From Corynebacterium poyangense (GTDB taxonomy: Bacteria > Actinomycetota > Actinomycetes > Mycobacteriales > Mycobacteriaceae), in contig NZ_CP046884.1 in the NCBI RefSeq assembly GCF_014522205.1, forward strand, positions 62,001-126,000: DNA of 64,000 nt, written 5' to 3'. Shown in pieces: positions 28,239 to 37,344 of this stretch (position 1 is its first letter; each line of letters starts with the position of its first letter). A model generated the notes under the pieces. The model worked only from the letters and a program-made list of their open reading frames with translations. It ran no database searches and was not told the DNA's origin. The translations under genes and the position numbers were made by a program.

Positions 28239-29588
28239 ATGAAAAATCTCGATTCTTCGCTTCAGTCCGATCATTTTGATGTCTCGAAGAGAGACTTGTA
28301 TAAGGCTTTTGTTGCATCACTTTCCGGGACATCCCTGGAGTGGTATGACTTTGCGGTATATTCGGCCGCTTCTGCCCTTGTCTTAGGCCCGTTATTCTTT
28401 CCATCAGAAGATCAATACGCCGCTACGCTCATGGCTTTTGCAACGTATGCCATTGGATATTTGTCGCGGCCGGTCGGCGGGGTAGTTTTTGGTCGCCTAG
28501 GTGACAGATTAGGAAGAAAGACTGTCCTGGTCTACACACTCGTTCTCATTGGCGTGGCAACATTCTTAATCGGAGTGTTGCCTACATATCTTCAGATTGG
28601 TCTGTGGGCTCCAATCTTCCTAGTTATTTTGCGCTTTTTCCAAGGTGTTGGCGTAGGTGGTGAATGGGGCGGAGCAGTACTGCTTTCCTCAGAATATGGA
28701 AATCCCCATCGACGTGGCTTCTGGGCTAGTGCCGCACAAGTAGGGCCTCCAGCTGGAAACCTATTGGCCAATGGCGTACTTGCATTTTTGACGGCATTTC
28801 TCAACGAGCAACAGTTTATGACTTGGGGTTGGCGCGTTGCTTTTATCGTCTCCCTAATCCTTATCGGATTCGGATTATGGATCCGGCTAAAGCTTGAAGA
28901 TACCCCCGTTTTTAGAGCACTTGAAAATGCTGGTGATCGATCAGAGAGCCCTATCACCGAAGTAATTATCACTCAGTTAAAGCCACTCATTGCAGCAGTA
29001 TTGAGCCGGCTTGGACCGGATGTCTTTTATGCCTTGTATACGGTTTTCATCTTGACCTATGGGACCCAACGTCTCGGTTTTGAAAGAAGCACAGTCCTAA
29101 GTGCCGTGCTTATTGGATCAGCTACTCAATTAGTGACTATCCCGTTAGCTGGATGGTTGTCTGATCTATTAAATCGACGTCTTCTCTATGCCGTTGCTGC
29201 CATTTCTGCTGCAGCTTGGTCTTATCTGCTTTTCCCACTGGCAGGGGCAGGTACTTTTGAAAAGTTAGCAATAGCTATGGTTATTGCTGGGACTTGCCAT
29301 AGTTTCATGTTCGCACCACAAGCTGCTTATGTCATCGAACAGTTTCATCCACGATTGAGATACACCGGGTCTTCTCTTGCTTATACAATCGGCGGAGTTT
29401 TTGGTGGCGCCATGGCACCCATGATGTTCACGTGGGTTGCAGGTCCAGAGATTCGGTCGCTTCCCGTCTCTTTATATGTCACAGGAGCAGTGTTTTTCAC
29501 CTTGATTGGGTTGTCAATTGGAAGAAATCCAGTGGTTGAGGAGGATTTGGAGCATTTAGATACAATCAAAAAAGCGACGAACTTATGA
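28239..29588 (+). CDS. MHS-family (MFS) metabolite:proton symporter
   Basis: About 449 residues with 12 membrane helices. MHS signatures: SLSGTSLEWYDFAVYSAA near the N terminus, RPVGGVVFGRLGDRLGRK in the first cytoplasmic loop, and RFFQGVGVGGEWGGAVLLSSE. Family members carry organic acids, betaines or shikimate-like compounds with protons. The start at 28239 follows GGGAGGTG; the longer frame from 28188 begins inside the operator. It overlaps the 3' end of the convergent GntR gene by 6 bp. The substrate is unknown but probably also that of the DUF2848 protein. Confidence 0.82.
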   Translation: MKNLDSSLQSDHFDVSKRDLYKAFVASLSGTSLEWYDFAVYSAASALVLGPLFFPSEDQYAATLMAFATYAIGYLSRPVGGVVFGRLGDRLGRKTVLVYTLVLIGVATFLIGVLPTYLQIGLWAPIFLVILRFFQGVGVGGEWGGAVLLSSEYGNPHRRGFWASAAQVGPPAGNLLANGVLAFLTAFLNEQQFMTWGWRVAFIVSLILIGFGLWIRLKLEDTPVFRALENAGDRSESPITEVIITQLKPLIAAVLSRLGPDVFYALYTVFILTYGTQRLGFERSTVLSAVLIGSATQLVTIPLAGWLSDLLNRRLLYAVAAISAAAWSYLLFPLAGAGTFEKLAIAMVIAGTCHSFMFAPQAAYVIEQFHPRLRYTGSSLAYTIGGVFGGAMAPMMFTWVAGPEIRSLPVSLYVTGAVFFTLIGLSIGRNPVVEEDLEHLDTIKKATNL

Positions 29589-30266
29589 CTCCGCACTGAA
29601 ATTTTTCAATAAAACTTGCTTAGTTTTGTTCAGATGGTCTATGAGAGCAAGAATAGCTTTTTCTGATTCTTTGTTTTTCAGGGAATCTACGATCTTTGCA
29701 TGTTCTTCAATGACTTCGCGCCACCGAGTTGGAGCAAAAAGTGCGGTGGCCCCTATCAGGCGCTGTCGGACTCTTATTCTGTTGTACACTTCAATTATTG
29801 CGTTATTGCCGGCAGCATTTAAAAGATGAGCGTGAAATTCCTGATCAAGTCGGATAAATTCAACAATTTTAGGCTTATCCGAATGGTTGAGTAATTGACG
29901 TTGTTCCTCCAAAGTGGTTGCTAGTCGTTGACACAGTAAAGAGTTCTTCGTTTGTTTTAAAGCGGTTTGAGCTGCATGTGTTTCAAGAAGTAGCCTAAGC
30001 TCCATCAGATCAAGAATTTGCTTTTTATCTACAGTGGGGATTCGAGTTCCTCTATTAGGGATCTGTTCTAATAGTCCTTCCGCTGTAAGCAGGCGGAAAG
30101 CTTCACGGACAGGTGTTCTCGATATACCAATTTGTGCGGCTAGCTCTTGTTCACTGAGGAAAGTACCTTGTAGCTCCGGACGGACCAGCACCTCTGTAGT
30201 TAAGTATTCGTACACAAGATGCTGTCCTGTTTTGTTATTTTGACGTGATGACATGCCCGAACCCAT
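29583..30266 (-). CDS. GntR/FCD-family regulator of the islet
   Basis: A 227-residue FadR-type repressor: winged helix with LAAQIGISRTPVREAFRLLTAEGLL (about residues 45-70) and an FCD domain with DQEFHAHLLNAAGNN and EEHAKIVDSL. The gene is visibly more AT-rich than the surrounding core genes, with many Lys/Asn/Ile codons. It faces the transporter gene and probably binds the palindrome at 28187-28198. Its start lies only 20 bp from the right direct repeat, so it is the outermost islet gene. Start at 30266 or at the second Met (30254) is equally possible. Confidence 0.82.
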   Translation of the reverse strand: MGSGMSSRQNNKTGQHLVYEYLTTEVLVRPELQGTFLSEQELAAQIGISRTPVREAFRLLTAEGLLEQIPNRGTRIPTVDKKQILDLMELRLLLETHAAQTALKQTKNSLLCQRLATTLEEQRQLLNHSDKPKIVEFIRLDQEFHAHLLNAAGNNAIIEVYNRIRVRQRLIGATALFAPTRWREVIEEHAKIVDSLKNKESEKAILALIDHLNKTKQVLLKNFSAES

Positions 30267-30285
30267 AGCTATAACGATAATCGGT

Positions 30286-30389
30286 GGTAACTTTCGACCA
30301 CCGTCGAACCTAGTTTTTGGTGCCTTTCGTCTACTCTTTTCCTTAAACTATTGCCTGGTGTCTTACTGGCACGTAGGGTCCAAACCTGA
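30286..30389 (+). repeat. Direct repeat, right copy (islet boundary and promoter region)
   Basis: The 104 bp right-hand copy of the repeat at 27170-27260. It includes the inverted repeat TTCGAC-CACC-GTCGAA (30293-30308), a partly overlapping hairpin CGGTGGT/ACCACCG, and the promoter of the secreted protein gene that follows. It carries 13 bp (CGTCTACTCTTTT) missing from the left copy; short CTTT repeats at the join suggest slippage or microhomology deletion in the left copy. Confidence 0.85.
30351..30379 (+). promoter_or_regulatory. Promoter of the secreted protein gene at 30429
   Basis: TTGCCT (30351-30356), a 17 bp spacer and TAGGGT (30374-30379) form a plausible sigma-70-like promoter about 50 bp before the start codon. 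The inverted repeat TTCGAC-CACC-GTCGAA about 45 bp upstream may be an operator. Confidence 0.5.
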
Positions 30390-30428
30390 AGCAGCCCTGA
30401 AGTTTTGGACTCTGAGGAGGATTTCCGC

Positions 30429-30941
30429 ATGAACGTCCGTTCACGTCAGAATGTGAGAAAAGGCCTCGGCGGATCTGCCCTTGCCTTAGCAATGTTGATC
30501 GGAGGAAGCAGCGTGGCTTGTGCTGACAGCCCAGCTCAACCAGCGTCGGATGTCACTAGTCCGACGCAAACAGCAGGCGCAATTGAGCAGGTCAATGAGT
30601 CTACTCTCATTTTGGCTACCCCTCCGGGGGTGAAAGTAGCCTTTGGCGAGGCTGGCAGCGGGCCGGTAATTACCCAGAATGCTAAGAGCGAGCAGCTACC
30701 AGTGGATGTTGTTGACCGAAATGGTATTGAGACAACTTTGGTGTATTTACCTCATGACAAGGGCGTAGAGATCCGCGCTGTGGAGCGCGTCACGACCAGG
30801 GAATACCGGGAGTGCCAGGTTCCGCCAGCAGACAACCCGGTGAGTGCAGACTTGCCAGTTGTGGGAAATGACGTATCTGGCGTAATTCAACAACTGGTAG
30901 AAAAGAGCCTGGTAGCTTCTTTCCCCACCTGTTTCCACTAA
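30429..30941 (+). CDS. Secreted protein of unknown function
   Basis: About 170 residues beginning MNVRSRQNVRKGLGG, with a hydrophobic stretch ALALAMLIGGSS and a likely signal peptidase site after VACA, before DSPAQPASD. The ATG at 30429 is preferred over 30405 because GAGGAGG lies 7-8 bp ahead. The mature part is acidic at first, then a beta-rich-looking segment (LILATPPGVKVAFGEAGSGP). Cys in YRECQVPPADN and the final FPTCFH could pair. I do not recognise a family. Its promoter lies in the duplicated repeat that bounds the islet. Confidence 0.6.
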   Translation: MNVRSRQNVRKGLGGSALALAMLIGGSSVACADSPAQPASDVTSPTQTAGAIEQVNESTLILATPPGVKVAFGEAGSGPVITQNAKSEQLPVDVVDRNGIETTLVYLPHDKGVEIRAVERVTTREYRECQVPPADNPVSADLPVVGNDVSGVIQQLVEKSLVASFPTCFH

Positions 30942-30948
30942 GGTGTTC

Positions 30949-31152
30949 ATGGGTGCTAGCCGGTCGCCGCTGGTGCCAACGCTCTGGGACTATATGTGGG
31001 CGTTCCTTGCAGCGTTGGCTTTCCTCCTGGCGTTAATTGCAATAGTCCTCCTTGTGAAAGACCGACACACCATCAAGAGCACTTTGGTTTCTCTTCTTCT
31101 TGTGCTCGGTGTGCCCATCATCGGCCCCCTGCTGTATTTCTTATACCGGTAG
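30949..31152 (+). CDS. Small membrane protein with PLDc_N (phospholipase D-nuclease N-terminal) domain
   Basis: About 67 residues with two membrane segments (YMWAFLAALAFLLALIAIVLL and LVSLLLVLGVPIIGPLLYFLY) joined by a short basic loop, the pattern of the PLDc_N domain (W...L...L..P..G..LYFL). Such stand-alone proteins are common in actinobacteria and their role is unknown. The ATG at 30949 follows AAGGTG; an in-frame GTG at 30943 is possible. It lies directly behind the secreted protein gene and is probably co-transcribed. Confidence 0.65.
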   Translation: MGASRSPLVPTLWDYMWAFLAALAFLLALIAIVLLVKDRHTIKSTLVSLLLVLGVPIIGPLLYFLYR

Positions 31153-31189
31153 GGTTAGCTGTGGTCCAGATTTTCCTGCTGCATCCTCG

Positions 31190-32392
31190 TTAGTTCCATC
31201 CCGCTGGGACAAGGTCCAGCGTTAAGAGTGCAGAGTAGATAAAGGCGAGTGAAAAGAGCGCAACGAGGGGAATGGTGAAAATCGGGGAGGTTTGCCATGT
31301 ATTAACCCAGCCGGGTTTGCGGTCTCCTTGTTGACGTGCTTTCCGCAGGAGCCACACGGGCATAATCGACATGATGGCGCCGGAAAATCCGCCAGCGTAG
31401 GTCATGACGCTTACTATGCCTCCCCAGCCAGCTATCGAAATGACGATGGGGGGTAGCATGGCCCAGGCCACCGCCATGATTCGGTGCACTCCGTCTTCAC
31501 GCCAGTGACAAAGGTCGGTGATATTGCGCATGGAGGAGTAACCAATAGTTACCAGTGAGGTGAGCATGGCGATTAGAGCAAAGATATTGGCCATGTAGTA
31601 GGCCACCGGCCCTAGTATTTGACCCCAGCTCACAGTAACGACTTCATCGACGTTCATTCCTAGTAACCCTAACGCGGTAAAGGACACGAGTGCTATGGTG
31701 AAACCCACAGCACTCATGCCCGCTACCACTGCTCTCGGAAGCAACCAGGGTCGGTCTTCTAAGCCACGGGCAAGCTCAGGGACTACAAATTGACCTATGA
31801 AAATGAACATCACCATGTTCATGACTGGGACTATGAAGTAGGGGCGGAGCACCCACAGATTCATGAGATCTATGCCAGGTCCGATGAAAGTCCAAATACA
31901 GAGAATCCCCACAACTATAGCCATTCCGCTAGTGAGGATTCCTTCTACTAGTCCGGTTGCTTCTAACCCTTTGAGGATGACGGCGGTTCCTATTCCGAAG
32001 AATATCAAGGTGCCAGCAATCGGTGGTATCCCCAACAATTCATGAAGAATAGTTCCAGAGCCTGCAGCATATGCGGTAAGTGCAGCAACTCCAAGAATAG
32101 TGACCGATATGAACGTCAACCATCGTCCTGTTTGCCCAAGATATTTTTCCGCTAATCCGGATAGCTGGAGTGGTTCTTTGGTCCGTAGGGATGCTTCAGC
32201 CACAAAGAGCATGGAGATCGTGGTGATAAAACCGGCTACGACTAAACTGATTGCTAGCGCTAGGTATCCACCATTTCGGGTGGCGTAGGGCAGGGATAAA
32301 ATCCCAGCTCCGATATTGGTCCCAAAGATTAGCGCTGTGCCTTGTAGAAAAGTGATTCTAGGATGGCTGGTGTTTCGGATTTCGGTGCTCAT
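31190..32392 (-). CDS. Amino acid permease of the aromatic/hydroxy amino acid (APC) type, copy 1
   Basis: About 400 residues with 11 membrane segments, beginning with GTALIFGTNIGAGILSLPYA, the glycine-rich first helix of APC-fold permeases such as TyrP/SdaC relatives. It is the third gene of gabT-gabD-permease; the start ATG overlaps the gabD stop (ATGA at 32389-32392), so translation is coupled. A close paralogue is at 51567-52829, likewise behind a gabT gene. The context points to uptake of GABA or a related omega-amino acid, but the family is not the classical GabP one, so the substrate is inferred. Confidence 0.78.
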   Translation of the reverse strand: MSTEIRNTSHPRITFLQGTALIFGTNIGAGILSLPYATRNGGYLALAISLVVAGFITTISMLFVAEASLRTKEPLQLSGLAEKYLGQTGRWLTFISVTILGVAALTAYAAGSGTILHELLGIPPIAGTLIFFGIGTAVILKGLEATGLVEGILTSGMAIVVGILCIWTFIGPGIDLMNLWVLRPYFIVPVMNMVMFIFIGQFVVPELARGLEDRPWLLPRAVVAGMSAVGFTIALVSFTALGLLGMNVDEVVTVSWGQILGPVAYYMANIFALIAMLTSLVTIGYSSMRNITDLCHWREDGVHRIMAVAWAMLPPIVISIAGWGGIVSVMTYAGGFSGAIMSIMPVWLLRKARQQGDRKPGWVNTWQTSPIFTIPLVALFSLAFIYSALLTLDLVPAGWN

Positions 32393-33753
32393 TGTTGCCA
32401 CCTCGCTAACCGGGTGTTGAGGTATTCTTCGATGCCTTCAAAACCACCTTCTCTGCCGAATCCTGACTGTTTGATTCCACCAAAAGGTGTGGCGTTGTCA
32501 AAAACTACGGCGCCATTAATCGCGATCATTCCGGCGTTGAGGTTGTCAGCTAAAAACTGCGCATTGCGGAGGTTTTCTGAATATCCATAGGCTGCTAAGC
32601 CAAATTCGGAGTCATTAGCCATTGCTACGCCTTCATCAAGTGTGCTGAAGGTTTGGATAACTGCTACGGGGCCAAAAATTTCTTCGTGCAGAATGCTCGA
32701 CGTCTCTGGCACGTCGCTCAGTACCGTTGTTGGATAAAAATATCCTGGCCCCTCAGGGATGTTGCCGCCGCAGTGAAGTTCTGCGCCCGCGGCAACTGCC
32801 TGGTTAACTAGGTCTGCGACTCGGTTTCTTTGAGCCTCAGTAATCAAGGCACACGCTGGCGCTGCTGACATAAGATCAACTAATTTTTCCGTGAACGCCT
32901 CTGCAATAGCTTCATGCACCAGAATTCGGTTCGCCGCGACGCACACTTGGCCACCGTTACGAGTCTTGAGTAAGAAGGCCCCCTGGACAGCTTTGTCCAG
33001 ATCTGCGTCTTGGTGAATGACTAGGGGTGCATTTCCGCCCAGTTCCATCGAGGTTCGCAGAAGACGTTCCCCAGATTGTTTCACTAAGATTTTGCCCACG
33101 TTAGTCGAACCAGTGAAGGATACTTTCGCAAGCCGTGGGTCATTCATCAGCTCTTGGCTCAATTCAGCATCATGGGTGGTGCTTACCACGGTAACGGGGC
33201 ACAATTCTAGTCCTTGATCGCCACAAACTTCCCGGAGTAGTTCACCAAAGCGGATCATGGTTAACGGCGTTTCCTGGGCGGGTTTGATCAGCACCGGACA
33301 GCCAGCAGCCAATGCAGGTGCAATCTTTCTTACTCCTAAACTCAACGGGAAGTTCCACGGAGTGATAGCTAACACCGGGCCGATCGGGCGTCGGGTAATA
33401 ATAAAGTGCGCACCACCATTGGGTGCCTCCGCATATCGACCTGGCAGGCGCACAGCTTCTTCGGAATACCAGCGCAAAGTGTCTACGGCGGACAAGGCTT
33501 CAGCGCGAGCTTCAGCAAGAGGCTTAGCCATCTCTCGGTGAATGAGCTCCGCATACTCCTCCACCTGCGTCTCTAAGGCTTCAGACAGGGCTAATAGGAC
33601 ATTGGAGCGCTGCCGTGCATTAAGCGCAGCCCATTGCGAGCCCGCAGCGACGACCGCATCGAGTGCCTGGTTCCACTCTTGAGAAGTGGCGTTAGGAACA
33701 TGTTCAATAATTTCTTCCGTGGCCGGATTTAGGACGGGGAACGTGGCGCTCAT
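32389..33753 (-). CDS. gabD: Succinate-semialdehyde dehydrogenase GabD
   Basis: Oxidises succinate semialdehyde to succinate with NAD(P)+, the second step of GABA breakdown. The 454-residue ALDH has VLAITPWNFPLSLGVRKIAPAL (cofactor site), KVSFTGSTNVG, the catalytic glutamate in MELGGNAPLV and the catalytic cysteine in NGGQVCVAANRI. The ending FGGIKQSGFGREGG is typical of the SSADH class. It overlaps gabT by 4 bp upstream and the permease by 4 bp downstream. Confidence 0.9.
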   Translation of the reverse strand: MSATFPVLNPATEEIIEHVPNATSQEWNQALDAVVAAGSQWAALNARQRSNVLLALSEALETQVEEYAELIHREMAKPLAEARAEALSAVDTLRWYSEEAVRLPGRYAEAPNGGAHFIITRRPIGPVLAITPWNFPLSLGVRKIAPALAAGCPVLIKPAQETPLTMIRFGELLREVCGDQGLELCPVTVVSTTHDAELSQELMNDPRLAKVSFTGSTNVGKILVKQSGERLLRTSMELGGNAPLVIHQDADLDKAVQGAFLLKTRNGGQVCVAANRILVHEAIAEAFTEKLVDLMSAAPACALITEAQRNRVADLVNQAVAAGAELHCGGNIPEGPGYFYPTTVLSDVPETSSILHEEIFGPVAVIQTFSTLDEGVAMANDSEFGLAAYGYSENLRNAQFLADNLNAGMIAINGAVVFDNATPFGGIKQSGFGREGGFEGIEEYLNTRLARWQQ

Positions 33754-35072
33754 TTGCGGGCCTCCTCAACAATGACTTGGAGACCATCGCGTAATAGTTC
33801 TTCCTCAATGACGAGTGGGGGAAGCATTCGGATCACGTTTCCATAGAAACCACACACTAAGGCGAGCACACCGCGGTCTCGGACGGCAGCTGCAATTTTT
33901 GCTGTGCGTTCTGGATCAGGAGCTCCATCTGGATGGACAAATTCTAGTGCCTTCATTGCGCCGCGGCCGCGGAGTTCGGCAACATGATCTAACTCTAGTA
34001 GTGGACTGAGTTCCTCGGTGATGATGTTGTCGATTCTTTGGGCAGCGGAACAGAGGTCTAACTCCGCCATCTGATCTAGGGCGGCTAGGGCAGCGGCGCA
34101 GGCAACCGGGTTGCCGGTGTAGGTGCCTCCTAGGCCACTAGGTATGGGGGAGTCCATGATCTCCGCTCGCCCAGTAACCGCAGATAAGGGCATACCACCA
34201 GCAAGCCCTTTCGCTGTAGTGACTAGGTCAGGTACTACGTCTTCATAGTCACAAGCAAACCAGTGTCCAGTCCGGCAGAGCCCCGCCTGGATTTCATCGG
34301 CAATAAAGACGATGCCATTGTCTTGGCACCACTGATTGATGGCTGTTAAGAAGCCTTGGGCTGGTTCAATAAAACCACCTTCGCCTTGGATAGGTTCAAC
34401 GACTACACAGGCGATATTCTCTGGCCCTACGCCAGCATCAATCATGGTGATTGCCTTCGTTGCGGCTTCCTGTCCAGACAGGTTGTCGCGGAGAGGATAT
34501 GACATTGGTGTCCGGAATACGTTGCTGGCAAGTGGGCCAAAACCATTCCGGTAGGGAATGTTCTTGGCCGTCATCGTCATGGTTAAATTTGTCCGGCCGT
34601 GATAGGCGTAATCAAAGACCACTACCGAGGGGCGTCGAGTGTAATGGCGGGCAATCTTTACCGCATTTTCTACTGCTTCTGCTCCCGAATTCAGCAAGAC
34701 ACTACGCTTTTCGTGATTACCAGGGGTGATCTCATTGAGTTTCTCGCATACAGCCACATAGGACTCATAAGGAGTGATACTGAAATTCGTGTGGGTGAAG
34801 TGGTCTAATGCTTCTTTGGCGGCAGCTATAACCTTCGGGTTTCGAGCACCCACAGTGGTGACCGCAATACCGGAAGCGAAGTCGATAAAACGGTTGCCGT
34901 CTTTGTCGGCGATAATGCCGCCATCAGCTACGTCGGCGTAGATGGGTAGAAGAGGGGTGAGAGCGCGGGCGACAGCGTTATTTCGACGCTCCCCGAGGCG
35001 CGTGTTTTCCTCTCCGGGAAAATGATCGATAACGTGGCGGCTCTGTTGTGGAGAGTAAGAATCAGAAATCAT
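33750..35072 (-). CDS. gabT: 4-aminobutyrate aminotransferase GabT, copy 1
   Basis: Class III PLP aminotransferase moving the amino group of GABA to 2-oxoglutarate. Of 440 residues, key parts are SGAEAVENAVKIAR, FDYAYHGRTNLTM, FIADEIQAGLCRTG and the PLP lysine in TTAKGLAGGMPLS. A good ribosome site (TTAAGGAG) precedes the ATG at 35072. First gene of the coupled gabT-gabD-permease operon, divergent from the broken PucR regulator. The copy at 52851-54194 is clearly paralogous. Confidence 0.92.
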   Translation of the reverse strand: MISDSYSPQQSRHVIDHFPGEENTRLGERRNNAVARALTPLLPIYADVADGGIIADKDGNRFIDFASGIAVTTVGARNPKVIAAAKEALDHFTHTNFSITPYESYVAVCEKLNEITPGNHEKRSVLLNSGAEAVENAVKIARHYTRRPSVVVFDYAYHGRTNLTMTMTAKNIPYRNGFGPLASNVFRTPMSYPLRDNLSGQEAATKAITMIDAGVGPENIACVVVEPIQGEGGFIEPAQGFLTAINQWCQDNGIVFIADEIQAGLCRTGHWFACDYEDVVPDLVTTAKGLAGGMPLSAVTGRAEIMDSPIPSGLGGTYTGNPVACAAALAALDQMAELDLCSAAQRIDNIITEELSPLLELDHVAELRGRGAMKALEFVHPDGAPDPERTAKIAAAVRDRGVLALVCGFYGNVIRMLPPLVIEEELLRDGLQVIVEEARK

Positions 35073-35161
35073 GAACTAGAACTCCTTAAGGGAAAAATGT
35101 GCTATAGATCACTTTAGTCGTGTGATGCTTATTATTAACCCCTTGATCCCGCCGGAGCTAC

Positions 35162-35205
35162 CATCATGATGTCGAAAAGTTTTTTACCTGATCGTCATCA
35201 TGATG
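35162..35205. promoter_or_regulatory. Two CATCATGATG palindromes in the gabT/regulator gap
   Basis: CATCATGATG occurs at 35162-35171 and again at 35196-35205, centre to centre 34 bp apart, in the control region between gabT and the divergent PucR-type gene. The spacing is about three helical turns, so a protein bound to both could sit on one face of the DNA. This could be the site of the PucR-type regulator. The second element overlaps the proposed start codon of the regulator. Confidence 0.4.
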
Positions 35206-36595
35206 AATGAGTTTTCTTTTCCGCCTTTAGGGTTGCGGTGGTTGTTGAGCCAACGGTCGCTTCGGCTGATCCCTATTAACCACGCTGACCAGCAATTTAG
35301 CACCATTCAAAACTTGGAGCTTGCTGATCCTAGTGACTATATTCAAAGCCCTAGCGTCATGCTCACTCTGGGGCTGTCGTTGACCAATCAATCAGGGCAA
35401 TTCCGTGATTATGCTCAACGAATGGCGAAGGCGGGGGTAGTGGCGATAGGTTTTGGGACAGGAATGAAACACGATGAGGTGCCCGTCGAACTTGTCCACG
35501 CCACCGCTGAATTGGGATTAGGTTTGTTTGAGATTCCTAAAGAAATCTCTTTTATTTCGATCACCACAACTGCACAAGCAGAACAAGTAAGGCAGCTCAA
35601 TGCTCAAAAAGAAGCCATCGATAAGGAGATATCAGCACTGAGCCGAGAAGCCCAAGAACGTGGGCTAGAGGCACTCGTAGAATACTGTGCCTCATTGTGC
35701 GGTGGTGGATTCAGATGGAAGAGTAAATGCTGAGAGTGATCCTTTCTCATGGAACCCAAAGGCACGAGCCTTAGCGGCAATACATAATCTGTCCCTAGTG
35801 CATCGCGCGAGGGTAGACCACCACAATGGAAAATTCTGGTTGATCCAGCGGATTCGAGGCGTGGGCGAACGCTTCCACGTTTTTGTTCTTGGTGTTGTGG
35901 AACCTCCCGACAGTCGGATTAGATCGTTGGTCCAGCACTGCGCCACTCTGGCGGCCATATTATTGCGACGCCCAGAGGAGTTCGATCATGCGCGAGCGGA
36001 GTTAGCGAGTTTGGCCATGGCCCTTCACCTCGGGAAAGACAGCGGCAGCACGGGGGCAATGGGGTGGTTATTTGAGGATCTTGCTGATTCTCACGGGAAA
36101 ATTCCTCCCGTTGTTTTTATGTGTTTGGACGCCGTGATGGTGGAAAGAACAGTGTCAGAAATCCGGAAGCTATTTGGGGCTTTGAGCAATAAAGTCCGGA
36201 TCGCGGTGGGACTGCCCACACCGGTGGAGGAACTAAGCTCCAGGCAGGTGGACCTACTGCAGATCCAAGCTCAAAGAGCGCAGATTGGTCATATTGTTGA
36301 TCCGCATAATCAGGCGCCCTTGTGGTTGGAAATCCGGTCCTTAGTGAGGTTCCAGCAGAACGGGCCCAAGAGATTCTTAGTCGCTTGGACCTCCATGATG
36401 CTGAACATGGAACTGCCTTGGCTCAGACCTTGGGCGCCTGGGTCGAAAACGGCGGAGTTCTCCAGTCGGTGCCACCGTCAAACGGTACGTACTCGGCTCA
36501 ACACCATCGAACTTATTTGTGAGCTCGACCTTAGCTCGCCTCTCACGCTCACAGAATTGGTGTTGATCAGTATCCTCGGATTAGGTCGTTCTTAA
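35200..36595 (+). pseudogene. PucR-family regulator of the gab operon, broken by three frameshifts
   Basis: Reading three frames in turn reproduces the layout of the intact paralogue at 54245-55813. Frame one, 35200 to about 35697, has the N-terminal PucR domain (LRWLLSQRSLRLIPI, SVMLTLGLSL, GFGTGMKHDEVP). Frame two runs from about 35697 to 36335 (AVVDSDGRVNAES onward). Back in frame one to about 36468 lies SEVPAERAQEILSRLDLHDA. Frame two resumes to 36595 with the C-terminal HTH_30 helix (HRQTVRTRLNTIELICELDL). Three shifts leave no functional product. The gab operon beside it must therefore be unregulated by this protein or depend on the paralogue. Confidence 0.85.
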
Positions 36596-36614
36596 AAAGC
36601 CAGGGAATAGCTAG

Positions 36615-37283
36615 TTAGTTGGAGTTGGTCTGGTGGGCGCAGATTTCTCCACCGATGAGCGGAATCCCGTGAATGCGTGCTCGCGGTAGAGGTGCCTCCG
36701 GTGGGTATGCAGATAAGTCGAGGTTGTGCCAGGGGAAAGGTGAGGTTCGACGACAATCTATGAGCTGTGCGCGGTGCAAGGCGCGGAAAAGTTCAACAGT
36801 GGTGTGGGCATCGGCAGCTGCGGTATGAGCAGCTGAATTACGGATCCCCACATGGCTGGCGCAGCTACTCAGCGAAAAGGAACCTAGCTTGGGGAATCGT
36901 TGCTTGGCAAGCTTCAGGGTGCACAAGGACCACTCCCGCCACGGGGCTAGCTGGGTGTGGCAGCGAGCAAATTCCTGGGAGAGAAACTGAGCGTCGAACT
37001 TAGCGTAATGCGCCACCATGACTCGACCGTGGAGCAGGTGTAGCAGGTGTACGGCTATCCCGGGGAATCGGGGTGCTTGATGGACATCGGCGGCGCTTAG
37101 ACCGTGAATATGAGTAGGACCTACATCTTGCCCCGGATTAACGAGGGTTTCCCAGCGGCCCTCAACTTCTAGATGTTGATTGAGCTGGACAACCGCAATT
37201 TCAAGGATACGGTCGGTAGCGTGAAGACCTGTAGTTTCGCAATCGAGAACCGCGATAGGGAAAGGAAGAGGGGGCATACTCAT
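36615..37283 (-). CDS. DnaQ-like 3'-5' exonuclease (DEDDh type)
   Basis: A 222-residue exonuclease domain protein of the proofreading-subunit family. Exo I reads AVLDCETTGLHATDRILEIA, Exo II HYAKFDAQFLSQEF and Exo III HTAAADAHTTVELFRAL with the DEDDh histidine. It lacks the polymerase or BRCT parts of larger family members. It ends 19 bp from the convergent regulator pseudogene. Role in repair or RNA trimming cannot be decided from sequence. Confidence 0.82.
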   Translation of the reverse strand: MSMPPLPFPIAVLDCETTGLHATDRILEIAVVQLNQHLEVEGRWETLVNPGQDVGPTHIHGLSAADVHQAPRFPGIAVHLLHLLHGRVMVAHYAKFDAQFLSQEFARCHTQLAPWREWSLCTLKLAKQRFPKLGSFSLSSCASHVGIRNSAAHTAAADAHTTVELFRALHRAQLIDCRRTSPFPWHNLDLSAYPPEAPLPRARIHGIPLIGGEICAHQTNSN

Positions 37284-37344
37284 GATGCCGTTAGTGTAGC
37301 GCTTGAATAAGCGGGGTAGGGAGAAGTCCTTTTGCCTGTTGCAC

